Source of the DNA: Nectonema munidae
Lineage: Eukaryota > Nematomorpha > Nectonematoida > Nectonematidae
Direction: 5' to 3'
Length of the DNA stretch: 64,000 bases
NCBI GenBank assembly: GCA_030549495.1
Contig: JAUIRK010000728.1
Location: forward strand, 248,001 to 312,000
The notes beneath the pieces are model-generated. The model did not search any database. It saw nothing but the letters and a program-made list of their open reading frames with translations, and was not told the DNA's origin. The position numbers and the translations under genes were made by a program. Positions 39,241 to 50,137 of this stretch are shown one piece after another (position 1 is the first letter of the stretch; the number at the start of each line of letters is the position of its first letter).

Positions 39241-39439
39241 GAAAGGATCATCATAGAATGAATACCAAAATTACATACTGTAAATTATAATATGACGTAG
39301 AGACTACAAGTCGATAACGAATTTGTAGCCAAAACGATGGGGGTCCTATCGAGATACCGAATTTACTGATAAATGAAATATTTTGAGTGAATTAAACACC
39401 TAAAGTTGGTTTATTAAATAAAAGAAAACCAGAGAAATA

Positions 39440-39760
39440 CTGCAAGTAGAATTTATTTTGAAGTTTATATATTTGACATTGATTCACATGTTTAATCGAT
39501 TTTTTGACAGGTTTGATTGATTTTATGAAAAATGAATATCATCACTGAATTCAGCATACTTGAAAATGGGTAGATATGTGCAAAAAACTTTATATAATTA
39601 TTTAGATAAAAAGTTTCTTTTTGAGATGAGCTGTCAAATATAAATTAATTTTTTAATAGTTTGATTGATTTTCATAAAAAATGGACCTCACCACTGAATT
39701 AAGCATGGTTGATATATATATATATATATATAACATTAAAAATATTTATAAAAACTTATT
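39440..39760 (-). repeat. two diverged units related to the 8-kb structure's repeat
   Basis: TTTGATTGATTTTATGAAAA...CACTGAATTCAGCATACTTG (39511) recurs about 150 bp on as TTTGATTGATTTTCATAAAA...CACTGAATTAAGCATGGTTG. Spacing and the AGCATGGTTG word match the arms' repeat in minus orientation, at low identity. A (TA)n run follows at about 39714. Confidence 0.45.
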
Positions 39761-42584
39761 AATATCCGAGAAAAATAGGATTAGGCACTTTACGCACCCT
39801 CTCAGCACTTTGGCGGACAAATTTAGCCCAACACTAATTGGGTTAAAATGAAAAAGAACTAATTTAAAGTGAAAAAAGACGAATTTATAATGGAAAATGG
39901 ACGGATTTAAAGTAAAAATGGTATATTTTTATCATCATTTTCATTATTGTCATGTTTTAATTGCTTTTTGTATTGTTGTATGCTATTAATTATTTTGGAG
40001 TTGTTTTTTCCATAAAATCAACCAAATTTGTGGAAAAGTCAATCAAAGATGTCAATCAATGTTGAATATATAAACTTTAATGTATTTTTATATACATTTA
40101 ATAAACAAAATTTTGTGTAATAATTTCACTGAAGAAAATTCATCTATGAAGTAAAAAAGTTTTCACAGTCAATGTAAAGCCAAAATATTTTTCCAATATT
40201 TTAAAATTTTTTATATTTTGTAAATCAATCATTTCCAATATGATTATAACATTTTTTGTTTATTTTTTGCCTTTACAATTGTGGAAATTGTGGGTATCTG
40301 CAAAGTATAGATTCTTAGAAATAGAAGTTGATTTTACTTAAATAAAAAAAAAGAAAATAAGAAAATAAAGTTGACTAACTTTTGTCGTATTTAGCAAGTT
40401 GACCAATTTAAATTTGATCAGGATGATATTTTTGTTAATCATGACATAGGTAATGAATACTGCTTATCATTGGCTAATAAATATACAGTTAATTTGCCAA
40501 TAAAATTTGGTTTAGTTTTTTTGAACTAATCTATAAGATACATTTTATCTTCTCGATATAAATTCGATGGAGATGAGAAGAAATCTGATATGATAAAAGC
40601 TTAAATTTATTTACGCTTTTGTAAGAGATCATAGAAGACTCAGAAATCTGCACCACTAGTGACGTCCTTTTTAGATTTAAAGTAAACATATCTCTGCTTA
40701 TCAAACCTATATTAACTTATTATTCCGAAGATATCCTCCTCTTTTAAAAAGGAGAAATTATCCCTTCTTGTTTGTGATTGGTTGACTGCTTTCCTCGTAT
40801 ATACAAGCGGAATCTCCTATTTCTTTCTGTGCTGAAGGAATTTTATGAAAGAAACTTCTTTATCCATATTCATTGTTAAAACTCGCCAACTTCTGGGGGA
40901 AAGGGAATTGAGGTGGGCAATTTTTTAAGAAATAGTTCGACATTGTAAAAACAAATATTCAATAATTCAAAAATTTTTCATAGTTAAAATGTCTCATGAT
41001 AAATTTTAGCGGGAACATCACTTGTTTTCCATATAATTAAAGATTTGACCCTCAAAAAAGAAGAATGAGCGATAAATCCATTATTAGAAACATGAAATCG
41101 ATGGAAGAAAATTTTTAGACTGATTTCATTGACTTGAATAAAATGAAAAATCCAAATTAAACTTTTAAAAAACGTTAAAGATATAAATAAAAAATGACAA
41201 AAAATCGCTGTTTCATGTTATAATTAGAACGAGAACTTATGAAATGAAGCGTAATCTCCTCATGAGATTTTTTCTCGCTTCATTTTTTTGAAATCACATC
41301 TCTTTGCTGTCATTCTCTGGTTCCGAAAGTAGCGATCGTTCTTGATGAAGACGCTTAGAAGTCCAAAACAATACAAAAAATTTCTTTCTTCTTTCCTTTC
41401 ACATCTCATTTAACTCACCTGCTTCAATACTCAATAGAGAAGGCATTCTGCCTACCTTGTTTAATTAAGTTTAAGGAAAAAATTTCAAAAAACCTCAAAG
41501 TAAACTTGTAAAAATATTTCAAATTTCAGAAAAAAAAGACTCTTCAAAAGGTTATTAAAAGTAAAAAACAAAAAACTAAAAAAATCTTACAATCTGCGAG
41601 CACAGCTTCCTTTATTTTGCAGGATAAACCATGATGATACCGGCCAGAAGATTACATTAAAAATAAAACTAAAAGATTCGTTTTTCATTCAATTGTGAAA
41701 ATGGCTACCAATTTAATTCGAATACACAATTTGCGAGGTGCGACTCCTTCCATTGATGTCGCCCTAAGCACGCGCTGTTTATGGGGTTAATCCATAGCAG
41801 CTTTCCACTACAGAGACGACACCTCCTTGTATACATATGTCTCATTTTATTGTTTTGCTTTTATGGTGGTTGTTTCTTCAATCTTCACAGCTCTCTAGTT
41901 TCAATCGAAATTCATTTCACACGCTGTGTGGTTGATGAAACCTCGTACCATAATTTGTCAAAGAGAAACTTCTATAACAGGTTTGCTAACTCTAGTGGCT
42001 TCCTTAAATCCCTTTGAGATTTCCCATTGATCTTAGTGTTTTGATCACTGTAACTTTTAATCTAAAGATCAATAATTAATATTTATTACTGATTCCAATC
42101 TCGCAATGATGGAGCTGTTTGTCCATGGTGTGAATCGCTTGACTGATCGCCACATTCTTCAAATCATGACACACACCAAGGTAGAGGAAAGCTATTACAA
42201 AACACTTTGTTTTGGATGCAGTGTAGTGATGTCAGACACAGCAGACACTAGAGTGGATTAGGGAGCACTTTTATCACTCATCAATAAACTTTCCTAATTT
42301 AAAAATAAAGTACTTGCGATTTTTTTTTTAATTTTTTTATTTTATTTTACAAGTTAATTTGAAATGCGCAGAAACTGATCGTTGCATTTTGACCAAATCC
42401 TAGGCCTTGAAGCAGTGCAAAATAGACATAAATTATGATTCGCTAATCATTTAAATAAATTAACATAATAATTACCATAAATTTGAATAATAACTTTTGA
42501 ATTTACTGTCTTGTGAGTAAAAATGCGTGCTTACTGGTACCCCTTTCTAATATTTATAGTTAAATGTAAAGCTACATGAACGCG

Positions 42585-42690
42585 TTGCTCCGATTGTGTA
42601 GAAAAGAAAGCTTGGTGCGGGATCGAACCCGAGACCTTATGGATAACCAACCTTCATGGATAGATCACTGAACTTATTTTGAATTTTACT
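42585..42690 (-). repeat. tRNA-derived SINE copy
   Basis: On the minus strand: AAGGTTGGTTATCCATAAGG, then TCTCGGGTTCGATCCCGCAC and CAAGC. GGTTCGATCCC is a perfect polymerase III B box / T-loop. No full tRNA cloverleaf is formed. Related copies are at 31865 and 6105. Confidence 0.6.
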
Positions 42691-43609
42691 ATACAATATA
42701 ATAATGTTTACAAATATAATTTCACCTTGTCTGTTTTTGTTCATTAAATGCGATTCAAAGAGACATGATGAGTAATGAGACAGGGGAGAGTAGAAAATTC
42801 TAGTATCATCTCTTTCAAAAATATTCACTGTGAAATGGAAAGATAATATTATTGTAAATATTCTGTTAACTTATCTTGTGTTAGAGCTTCTTTTTTTAAA
42901 AAAAAAAAACGAGGTCAATTTCTTATAAAAAATTAATTGGAATAAAACTATCCAATTTTATATTTCATCATGACATATTGATGGAAGGATGGGACAGCGC
43001 AAATCAAAACTTTCAAACTACCAAATGTATATTCCTGCTTTTTCGCACTGAGACATTTTGTTGCGTGAGAACTCCGATTTTTCGATTGGTTAGTAAGGGT
43101 ATTAACCTTAGCAGGACGGAACTTTTTAGAGCAACACTAAGGACGGTTAATGGGAGTTTTACTCCAATTTTTAAAAAAAGTATATTTCTTTTTTTTAATA
43201 AAGCTTTAGCATATCAAAGTCCTTTTAAGAATGTTTTTGTTCAGTTTGATATGTTTCCATGTTTTTTATACGAAAAAAATCAAAAAACTTATTTTAGAAG
43301 TAACGCCATCTATAATAAAAAAGAGTTTGTTTTAGTTAACGTCATCTATAATAAAAATAAAAATTGCATTCGAACTTCCATAACGTTTACACTTATTAGA
43401 TATACATATTTAAGAAAAATTTTTAAATTCATCTATTATATTATTTGTTAAATTATTTCAACAAACTCTACTTCATATGCAAAAAAGGCATATTAATCAT
43501 AGATTAATATTTAGTTTTTTTCAAATATATAAAAAAAATGAACTAACATTTATTCAACTATTATAAAAATACAACACACAAGTATTATAATAAAAAATTC
43601 GTAAATATT

Positions 43610-45330
43610 TACAATTATTATGTGTTTCTGCACTTTTTACACATAAATAAAGTATGGCTTTTACAAATGAATTTCCTTTTTCTTGGCTTACAATCAATAA
43701 AAGAACAATATCCTCGTTGAACTGATGTAGTTGGGTTCTCGTCAACATTAAAAAACCCGTAAAAAGATAATAAGTTTCTGGTAGATAAGCGAGTAAATGA
43801 ACTTTGCTTCTAATCAACATGCATTTTTCAGCTAAAAGTAGAGAAAGGTGTTTTTTCAGCTAAAAGTAGAGAAAAGGTGTTTTATAAAGCATTTTCTTCC
43901 TCCTCTTAAAACTGACGTTCATCTGAATCATTAGCTCTCATAATTACCCAGCTATTATTAACTGCAATATCAAGAAAATTTGTAAAAATTGCAACTGCCA
44001 ACGTCTAGAAGACTTATAACAGCTTAATTTCTTGCCATTCTGTTAAAACTCTACTCCAGATTTAAACCTATTATAATCTAGAATAGTTTGAGGTTTTTTC
44101 TGGGCCCAAAAGTTCTTTTGTGATAGTGTTGACTAGATAACAGTAGACTGGTTTGAAGTTTTTTAGAATGTTTTTCCGGTATATAAACTGTTAACGAAAA
44201 GGTTTCTGAATACAAAAATCTACTCTCACAATCATTCAAACCCAGACCTTTTAAATGCCTGGACACACATGCCATAACCTTCTATTACTTCTTACCGTAC
44301 CACAGATTGTATAGTTTTGATTTTTGGCCCAATTACACAAATCCTGGGACATAAAAAACCTATCTGCATAAATACCAATAACGGTCGGTAAGCAAGAAAT
44401 ATTTACCAATCTTGGGTTTAAAATGATCCCTGTCCACTAAACCACTTTAATAAATTTCGCAGCAAAAAACAAAAAAACTGGACGAGTCTACACAGTGATA
44501 AATTTTCATACCATATCGACCTGGCTTGGATGGGTCGTATACTTTTATAGGTGACCTGCCTCTATACTTGACGAGCTGCTCGTCAATTGTAACGCAATTA
44601 GATGGTGACCAATATTTATGAAAATTTTCGAGGAAAAAATTTTGTAAGTATCTTATCGGAGCTAATTTATCTGAACTATTTCTTGTAGTTCTTGAATCAA
44701 ATCTTATTAAGGTGCGAATAAGAATGAATACGTCTCTACTGATTGCAGCTTTTAAAAAAGGGGTTCCATACTTTTCAGAAAAAAGATGTTTGACATCAAT
44801 CTGCTGATCTTTAGACTGCCCAATGTAAAGAATACAGGCTAAGTATGCTAGCAAATGTTCCATTGAAAATCTTTCATATAAACTTTTGAGGTTCTCCAAC
44901 AAACAATTAGGACTTCTACAAAAAAAAATTTAACTAAATAATGTTTTCTAATAGAAAATTACTTGTAGTTTTCTTCCATTCTTTCTTTTGTGCAGACAAA
45001 AATATGGTTCAAAAGAGATTCAGTGAAAAAAAGATTAAAAATTTTCAAAGGATCTTTCAAATTTTTTGCCGTATCTTTTGGACCTGGTCTACTTGAGATG
45101 ATATTAGTTGATGAGCTTCTTCCACAAATCTCTCTCAGTTCCCAAAAAAATTGGGTTCCATCTGGTGCTACAAGGGACACATCTTCGCAAAGAGCCGTTT
45201 CTTCATCGCTTGAATCTGTTTGCCTTTCGCTATCAACTGAATTTTGAATTTCATATTCACTATTTGAAAAAACGTCAGAACCAGAGGTTTCTCCTTCATC
45301 ACTACTTGTATAAAAACTTGAGGAGCTCAT
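43610..45330 (-). pseudogene. piggyBac transposase, broken
   Basis: Order on the minus strand: acidic start (S-S-D-E-G-E-T-S-G-S-D) from ATG 45330; D-P-L-K-I-F-N-L-F-F-T-E-S-L-L; M-E-H-L-L-A-Y-L-A; I-L-Y-I-G; C-V-T-I-D-E-Q-L-V-K-Y-R-G-R-S with the first catalytic Asp; G-R-Y-G-M-K-I-Y; then, past frame changes from about 44447 on, T-I-C-G-T-V-R, V-N-N-S-W-V-I and a Cys-rich end with C-S-F-I-D-C-K-P-R-K-R-K-F-I-C and C-K-K-C. A 47 bp gap, 44916-44962, has GTAATT and TTTTTTTTGTAG ends; removing it joins E-N-Y-K to S-P-N-C-L-L-E in frame, so it looks like a small intron. The C-terminal third has several frame shifts. Confidence 0.85.
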
Positions 45331-45779
45331 AATAAAATTTTGCGAAGTAACTTAGGAAATCCAAATGAAGCTTGTCAAGAAATCGAAGAATTATTACACA
45401 TGCACAAATAAAGCAAGAGAGAAAGTTTTGTGTAATCTATACGAGATTTCTTCACTATTTCATTCATGCCAAGGAATTATTTACCAAATGTGGTGAGAAA
45501 AAAGATAACGAATGCGTAGACAATTATATATGGATCGTGTAGTCAATTGAACAATTGAGTTCACTCTAGCCGCATGCGTATTCTCGATAAAAAATCAATA
45601 TCAAGTAAGAGTTCTTTGTGTTTGAAATCATATTTTGATTTATTTCTGCGTTGTATGATGTGTCTTTTATTACCCAGATAATACCATGACACAAATTCAA
45701 TAAAGAGTCCATTCTCTTCATTTTTTATTCAAGTACGCAACCATGCGCTGTTCAACAAATCGATCTAAAAAGCTATTCT

Positions 45780-46088
45780 AATTTTTTTTAATCTTTTTTA
45801 CTTTTTATAAAATATTTTGCACTGTAGAAAAATAAATTTATAAAAACAAAGTTTTGAATAGTGATCAACATAATTTTTTCACAAAACTACATAATCATAC
45901 GTTTGTTTGTTTTGTTACTTCTTTTTTCTTTGTAAATAAAAAAAATATTATAGTTCTTCTTTTTAATTTTTTATATATAATATTTTGCACTATGGAAAAC
46001 AAATTTATGAAAACAAAGTTTTGAATATTGAACAATATAGTTTTTTTCACAAAACTACATATTCGTACGCTTGTTTGTTTTGTTATTA
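45780..46088 (+). repeat. tandem duplication inside the piggyBac element
   Basis: ATATTTTGCACT(G/A)T(A/G)GAAAA, AAAACAAAGTTTTGAATA and CACAAAACTACATA, ending CGTACGCTTGTTTGTTTTGT, occur in the same order at 45780-45917 and 45955-46088, about 175 bp apart. It lies upstream of the transposase start, where regulation or transposase binding would sit. Confidence 0.8.
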
Positions 46089-46487
46089 GCTAATAATGAA
46101 AGACTTGCTATAATACCCAAAGCGAAGGAAATAATAGAAACATGATTTTCGAACGTCATGTGTTTCAAAAATAATCCTCAGAAAAAATTCTAAATTTGAA
46201 ATCCACTTCAAAATTTATATTTTTATAACTTGTTTAAGGTTACAACTTAAGTTTTTCATAAAAACATATTAATTTTAGATGGCGTTAAATTTAAATTTCG
46301 TATAAATTACTATAAATATTTTTTCATGTGGTGAAAATTTTATATTTCTTTTTATCTTTAAAACCCATTAAAATAAAATAAAATACCACCAAGTTAGCAT
46401 ATCGACTAGCTATATTTTTCTATCAGAAAAAGAGATTTTAAATATTTAATAGCCAAAAAAAGCCCTACTCCGTCCTTCTAAGGTTAA

Positions 46488-47699
46488 AAAATATATGTTA
46501 AATTTTTTGGATTTTTTTTCAAAAGAAAAAAAATTTAAATGTTTGTATAAATATAAAATTTTATCCAAAATATGTTTAAAAATAAATAACTTTTTTTTTC
46601 AATAAAAAATAAACTTGTGAAAATTATTGAATAAGATTAAATTTTATAAAAAATATGTTTTATAAAAAAATGTATTTATTTTTTGTTAGTTAATCAATTA
46701 GTTAATTAGCTGACTAATCAGTTAATTACTTCGTATTTTTCAGTGATATGAGTGAAATATCTATATATACAAATGTGGCGAGTTCCTTATATAAACGGAT
46801 ATACATTGTTCCATGAATTTTTGCTTCAAAACACTCTTGTGTTTTATAAACTTTTTCAATAGTTTATTTTTTCAAATAGTAAAAATTTGACTACAAAAAG
46901 TGCTTTTTACACTTTCTACTAAAGGCGCGAACTTTTTTGCTCCAATTTTCTACTCTTCTCTTTGCTCTCTTTACTTTTCATCAATCCTTGCATCTTTTTT
47001 TACTCTCATTACCTTTTCATAAATCCTTGCATGAAAATGATGCTGACTATACTCTATGACGTACTATACATGCAAAACCATTATGCGCTTCCCTCTCTCT
47101 CTCTAACATATCAAATTGCAAAACAACTTCTCCATTTTCCTCTCATTTTATTTACCTTTGTCTAAGCTGCTGCTTCTCTAGCTATAATCGCCCATTTGTC
47201 TGCAGTCATTCTTCTTGTTTTTTTCTCTCCCTCCAGTTCCCATGGTAACTTACGCCATTTTTATTCTTTAATAACCCGCTAAAAAGGAAATTTTAGAGAC
47301 TTAGGAATTCCACAGACCAGTCCCCTATAAAACACAAGTTAAGGCGGTTAAACCTCCAGGAGGAAAATTCATTTTCATCTAAAAAAAAAAGAAAGCTCAT
47401 TTATCCATTCAGCACTGATGAAGCAAACGGGTTGCGTTAAGGTTTTCGAAAAATATTGACCTTTCTTTTTCCTGTATTATAAATTATTTTAAGTACTCAC
47501 ATATTTGACAAAAAGGAAAAAACACAAGTACTAAAAAATATTCATTTAATTGGAAAAAAATTAATTTGCTATAGAAAGATCTTATGATAATATCTGATAC
47601 GATATAACATTTCTTTCAAAAAATTTGAATTTCATACCCGTTCATAACAATGTTGCGTTTTGGAAAAATCAAAAATTCATTTTTTATATATATAATTTT
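46488..47699. other. AT-rich stretch without a gene
   Basis: Contains a short array of TTAGTTAAT-like words (46685-46735) and pyrimidine-rich sequence around 46950-47270. Nothing protein-like. Confidence 0.5.
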
Positions 47700-49445
47700 T
47701 ACGTTTTAAGATTAGTCCTTATTTGAGGACCATAGGAAAACATAAAAACGAAAAAATTTTTTGGTAAATTATTTAAAAATATTTGCATTTTTTTATTTTC
47801 AATTTACTCATTTTTTTATGATATTTTTTTAAATTTTCATTTTTCTTATCTAAAGAGTACTTTTATTCAATTTTTTTAGTGTAACATTATTTTTCTTTGT
47901 TATAGTTTACTGAAAAAACATGGAATCTTTCGATAATTTTAAAAAATGCTTTAAAGTATTTGGAAGTAATAACATTTTCTGAAAACGAAGAAGCAATTGA
48001 TATTATTGAAATTCCTCCCCCTGTTGATGATTTAACAGATGAAGAGAGTGAAGTGAATGATGCTGATGATGATGAACCTTTTATTTCACAAGTTTTACCC
48101 AATGATGTTGTTGGAAGTTATCGATTTTTTTTCTGAATTCCATAAAAGTAAAAAAAGTCAGGCAATTGATTGGACTGAAAAAAGATGTTTTTTGACAGTC
48201 AAAGTAGTACAAAAAATATTGATGCAAATTTGAGCAAAATAGAACTTGTAGTATCGAATATGCCACATATCCAAATATTTGAATTATTTTTTACAGATAA
48301 GTTTTACAAATTTATAGTCCATTACTCCAAAATTTATGCCAATCAAAAAAATCATCATAAATTATTTCTTTCAGTCAATTGTTTGAAAAAGTTTTTTGGA
48401 TCTTAATTCTATCTATGGGCATCACAAAGTTCCTCATGCTAAACATTTTTGGTGTTTAGATGATGAGTTCGATGTAAAAATAGTTAGAAAAGCGATGTCC
48501 CGCAATAGATTCATGGAAATCAAAAAATATTTATATTTTAATGATAATGCTTTGAAAAATTAAACAAAAAAAGCTTTCAAAATAAAACCCTTATATGATT
48601 GCCTAAATAATAGTTTTAAAAGTTTCGGTATTTTTCAAAACTTTTGAGCATTGATGAACAAATGGTGCCCTTTTATGGAAAATATAGTATAAAGCAATTT
48701 ATTCATGGAAAACCTTTTCGTTTTGGTTTCAAGCACTGGATAATGAGCTGTTCGCTTACTGCATTTTGTTTTCATATGGATTTGTATCAAGGCAAAGCAT
48801 CGTTTGAAGGTAAACGTTCCGGTAATTTAGGCCTTGGTGCTAACGTCGTTCTTTCAATGTGCAGCAAACTTGAATATCCAGAAAAGTAAGAAATTTATAA
48901 TGATAACTTTTTTACAAGCTACGATCTTTTTGCACACATGGCTATAAAAACTTGAAAATTACAGGTACTGTAAGATGTAATAGAACCTCAATTTGTCCAC
49001 TGAAGAAAAATGATGTAAAAAAAAAGAAAAGAGATACAAAGTTGATGAAAAAAAGAAAGTAATGTTTCTAAAATGATTTGGTAACAACTTTGTTATTGTA
49101 GGAACGAATCATCAAAGCATTGAACCTTTTGACAATGTTACACGATTTTCTTCAGAATACAAAAAGATCATGAAAGTACGAAGACCAAGTATAGTTTAAC
49201 AATACAACTTAAAAAAGGTTAGAAAAGAATGTACAAAGTGTAATGCGAAATTGTGTGGCATTCTAAATAATTCCTGTAGTTTTGTACAAAATTTGCAAAA
49301 AGCACGACAAAAAATCTTTTTAAGTCAATTTGTTTTTACAATTTGATTTTTATAAATAAAAATTTTTGTTTTGTTTTATAAATTTACTCGTTTTTATATA
49401 TACTTATTAATTTCCCATAGTCCTCAAAAAGGGACCAAAATATTA
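47700..49445 (+). mobile_element. older piggyBac transposon relic
   Basis: Left CCTTATTTGAGGACCATAGG at 47718 and, on the other strand from 49433, CCCTTTTTGAGGACTATGGG form inverted ends; TTAA sites are no longer clear. Plus-strand frames: I-P-P-P-V-D-D-L-T-D-E-E-S-E (about 48011), G-H-H-K-V-P, S-R-N-R-F-M-E-I-K-K-Y-L-Y-F-N-D-N, then from 48644 S-I-D-E-Q-M-V-P-F-Y-G-K with the first catalytic Asp, K-P-F-R-F-G-F-K and L-G-L-G-A-N-V-V-L. This is the PGBD-like branch, different from the element at 43102. Many stops and frame changes. Confidence 0.8.
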
Positions 49446-49591
49446 GTAAAAAATTTATGCGTTACAAACATGAAAATATTAAAAACAAGGTTAATTAAAT
49501 TAAAATAAACTTAGAAAAACATGAAAAATGTAAAAATAATGTTTTAGAAAATTTGGTAAATAATGGGTTAATAAGACCATAAACCCATTAA

Positions 49592-49719
49592 CCCGTTAAC
49601 GACCATAATAATCAGACGATATTTAATGTAAAGCAGAAGATTTGTATTAAAGAGCTTTGATAAACGCAGACGATTTTATTTTTGTAAAGTCGACTATAGT
49701 CGACATGGGCGTTAACGGG
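49592..49719. mobile_element. TTAA-type MITE (128 bp)
   Basis: Left flank TTAA (49588-49591), right flank TTAT (49720-49723). Ends CCCGTTAACGACCA and CCCGTTAACGCCCA. Its interior (AATCAGACGATATTTAATG, GTAAAGCAGAAGATTTGTAT, TGATAAACGCAGACGATTTT) matches the MITE at 16464, so they are one family. Confidence 0.8.
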
Positions 49720-49927
49720 TTATAAGCAATAAATGGTGTTATGTTATTTGACCATGACTGGCTTAAATGGCATTTTTCTAAGTCCGAACATCAAGAATCA
49801 GAGAATCTGTGTAAGCAAGCATTCAATACGTGGAAAGCCTGAATTTAGCAGGCAATTCGTGTACTGACTGACCAACTGAAGACAGCTTAACTGTGGAATG
49901 TATTTGGTTTTCCTGCACGTTGTTTAC

Positions 49928-50137
49928 CTTTCCTACACATATAGAGAAGCTTCGATACATTATTCGCTGTTTTTCCTTAATTGTTGCTTTCTTCAGCGCT
50001 AAATTAGTGAAATCTCTAGGCAACCTTTCTACTAGCACATTTATATGCTTTCTATATTTATCAACGGTGGCTGCACGTCTTCCTTTACTCTCGGAAGCGA
50101 CTTTGATCTCAAAATCACTTATTCCAATTGAAATTGC
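49928..50137 (-). CDS. single well-formed host exon, product unknown
   Basis: 70 codons, phase 0 at both ends, between acceptor GTATGTATGCAG and donor GTAAAC. The product is charged and helical: I-S-D-F-E-I-K-V-A-S-E-S-K-G-R-R, then V-D-K-Y-R-K-H-I-N-V-L-V-E-R-L-P-R-D-F, K-E-K-Q-R-I-M-Y-R-S-F-S-I. Base use is clearly less AT-rich than the flanks. I do not recognise it and it resembles none of the transposases here. Partner exons were not found within several kb; they may be far off, as NAMPT introns here reach 4 kb. Confidence 0.55.

Larger units (their letters stand above)
39241..43101. other. AT-rich stretch; distant satellite units and a SINE, no gene
   Basis: Contains two satellite-like units (39440-39760), a related piece near 40010-40080 and a SINE (42585-42690). 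A less AT-rich patch at 42103-42258 has a + frame starting M-M-E-L-F-V-H-G-V-N-R-L-T-D-R-H and a GTAGAG donor after T-H-T-K; too short to call. No other protein-like frame. Confidence 0.5.
43102..46487 (-). mobile_element. piggyBac transposon (3378 bp between TTAA sites)
   Basis: TTAA at 43102-43105 and 46484-46487 bound the element. The ends are CCTTAGCAGGACGGA and, on the other strand, CCTTAGAAGGACGGA (14 of 15). Subterminal repeats: TAACGCCATCTATAATA at 43301 and TTAACGTCATCTATAATA at 43336 on the left, and the inverse TAGATGGCGTTA at 46276 on the right, the kind of internal repeat piggyBac transposases bind. A tandem duplication lies at 45780-46088. The transposase reads on the minus strand from 45330 to about 43610 and is broken. 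Intact ends and target sites suggest moderate age. Confidence 0.9.

Noticed and set aside
42585-42690. possible tRNA gene
   Set aside because: The B box is perfect but no acceptor stem or full cloverleaf forms, and related copies occur elsewhere in the window. A SINE fits better.
42978-43451. 157-codon + frame, the second longest of the unexplained frames
   Set aside because: It runs across the TTAA site and into the left end of the piggyBac element, over its subterminal repeats. It is low-complexity F/I/K/N and has no splice or family support.
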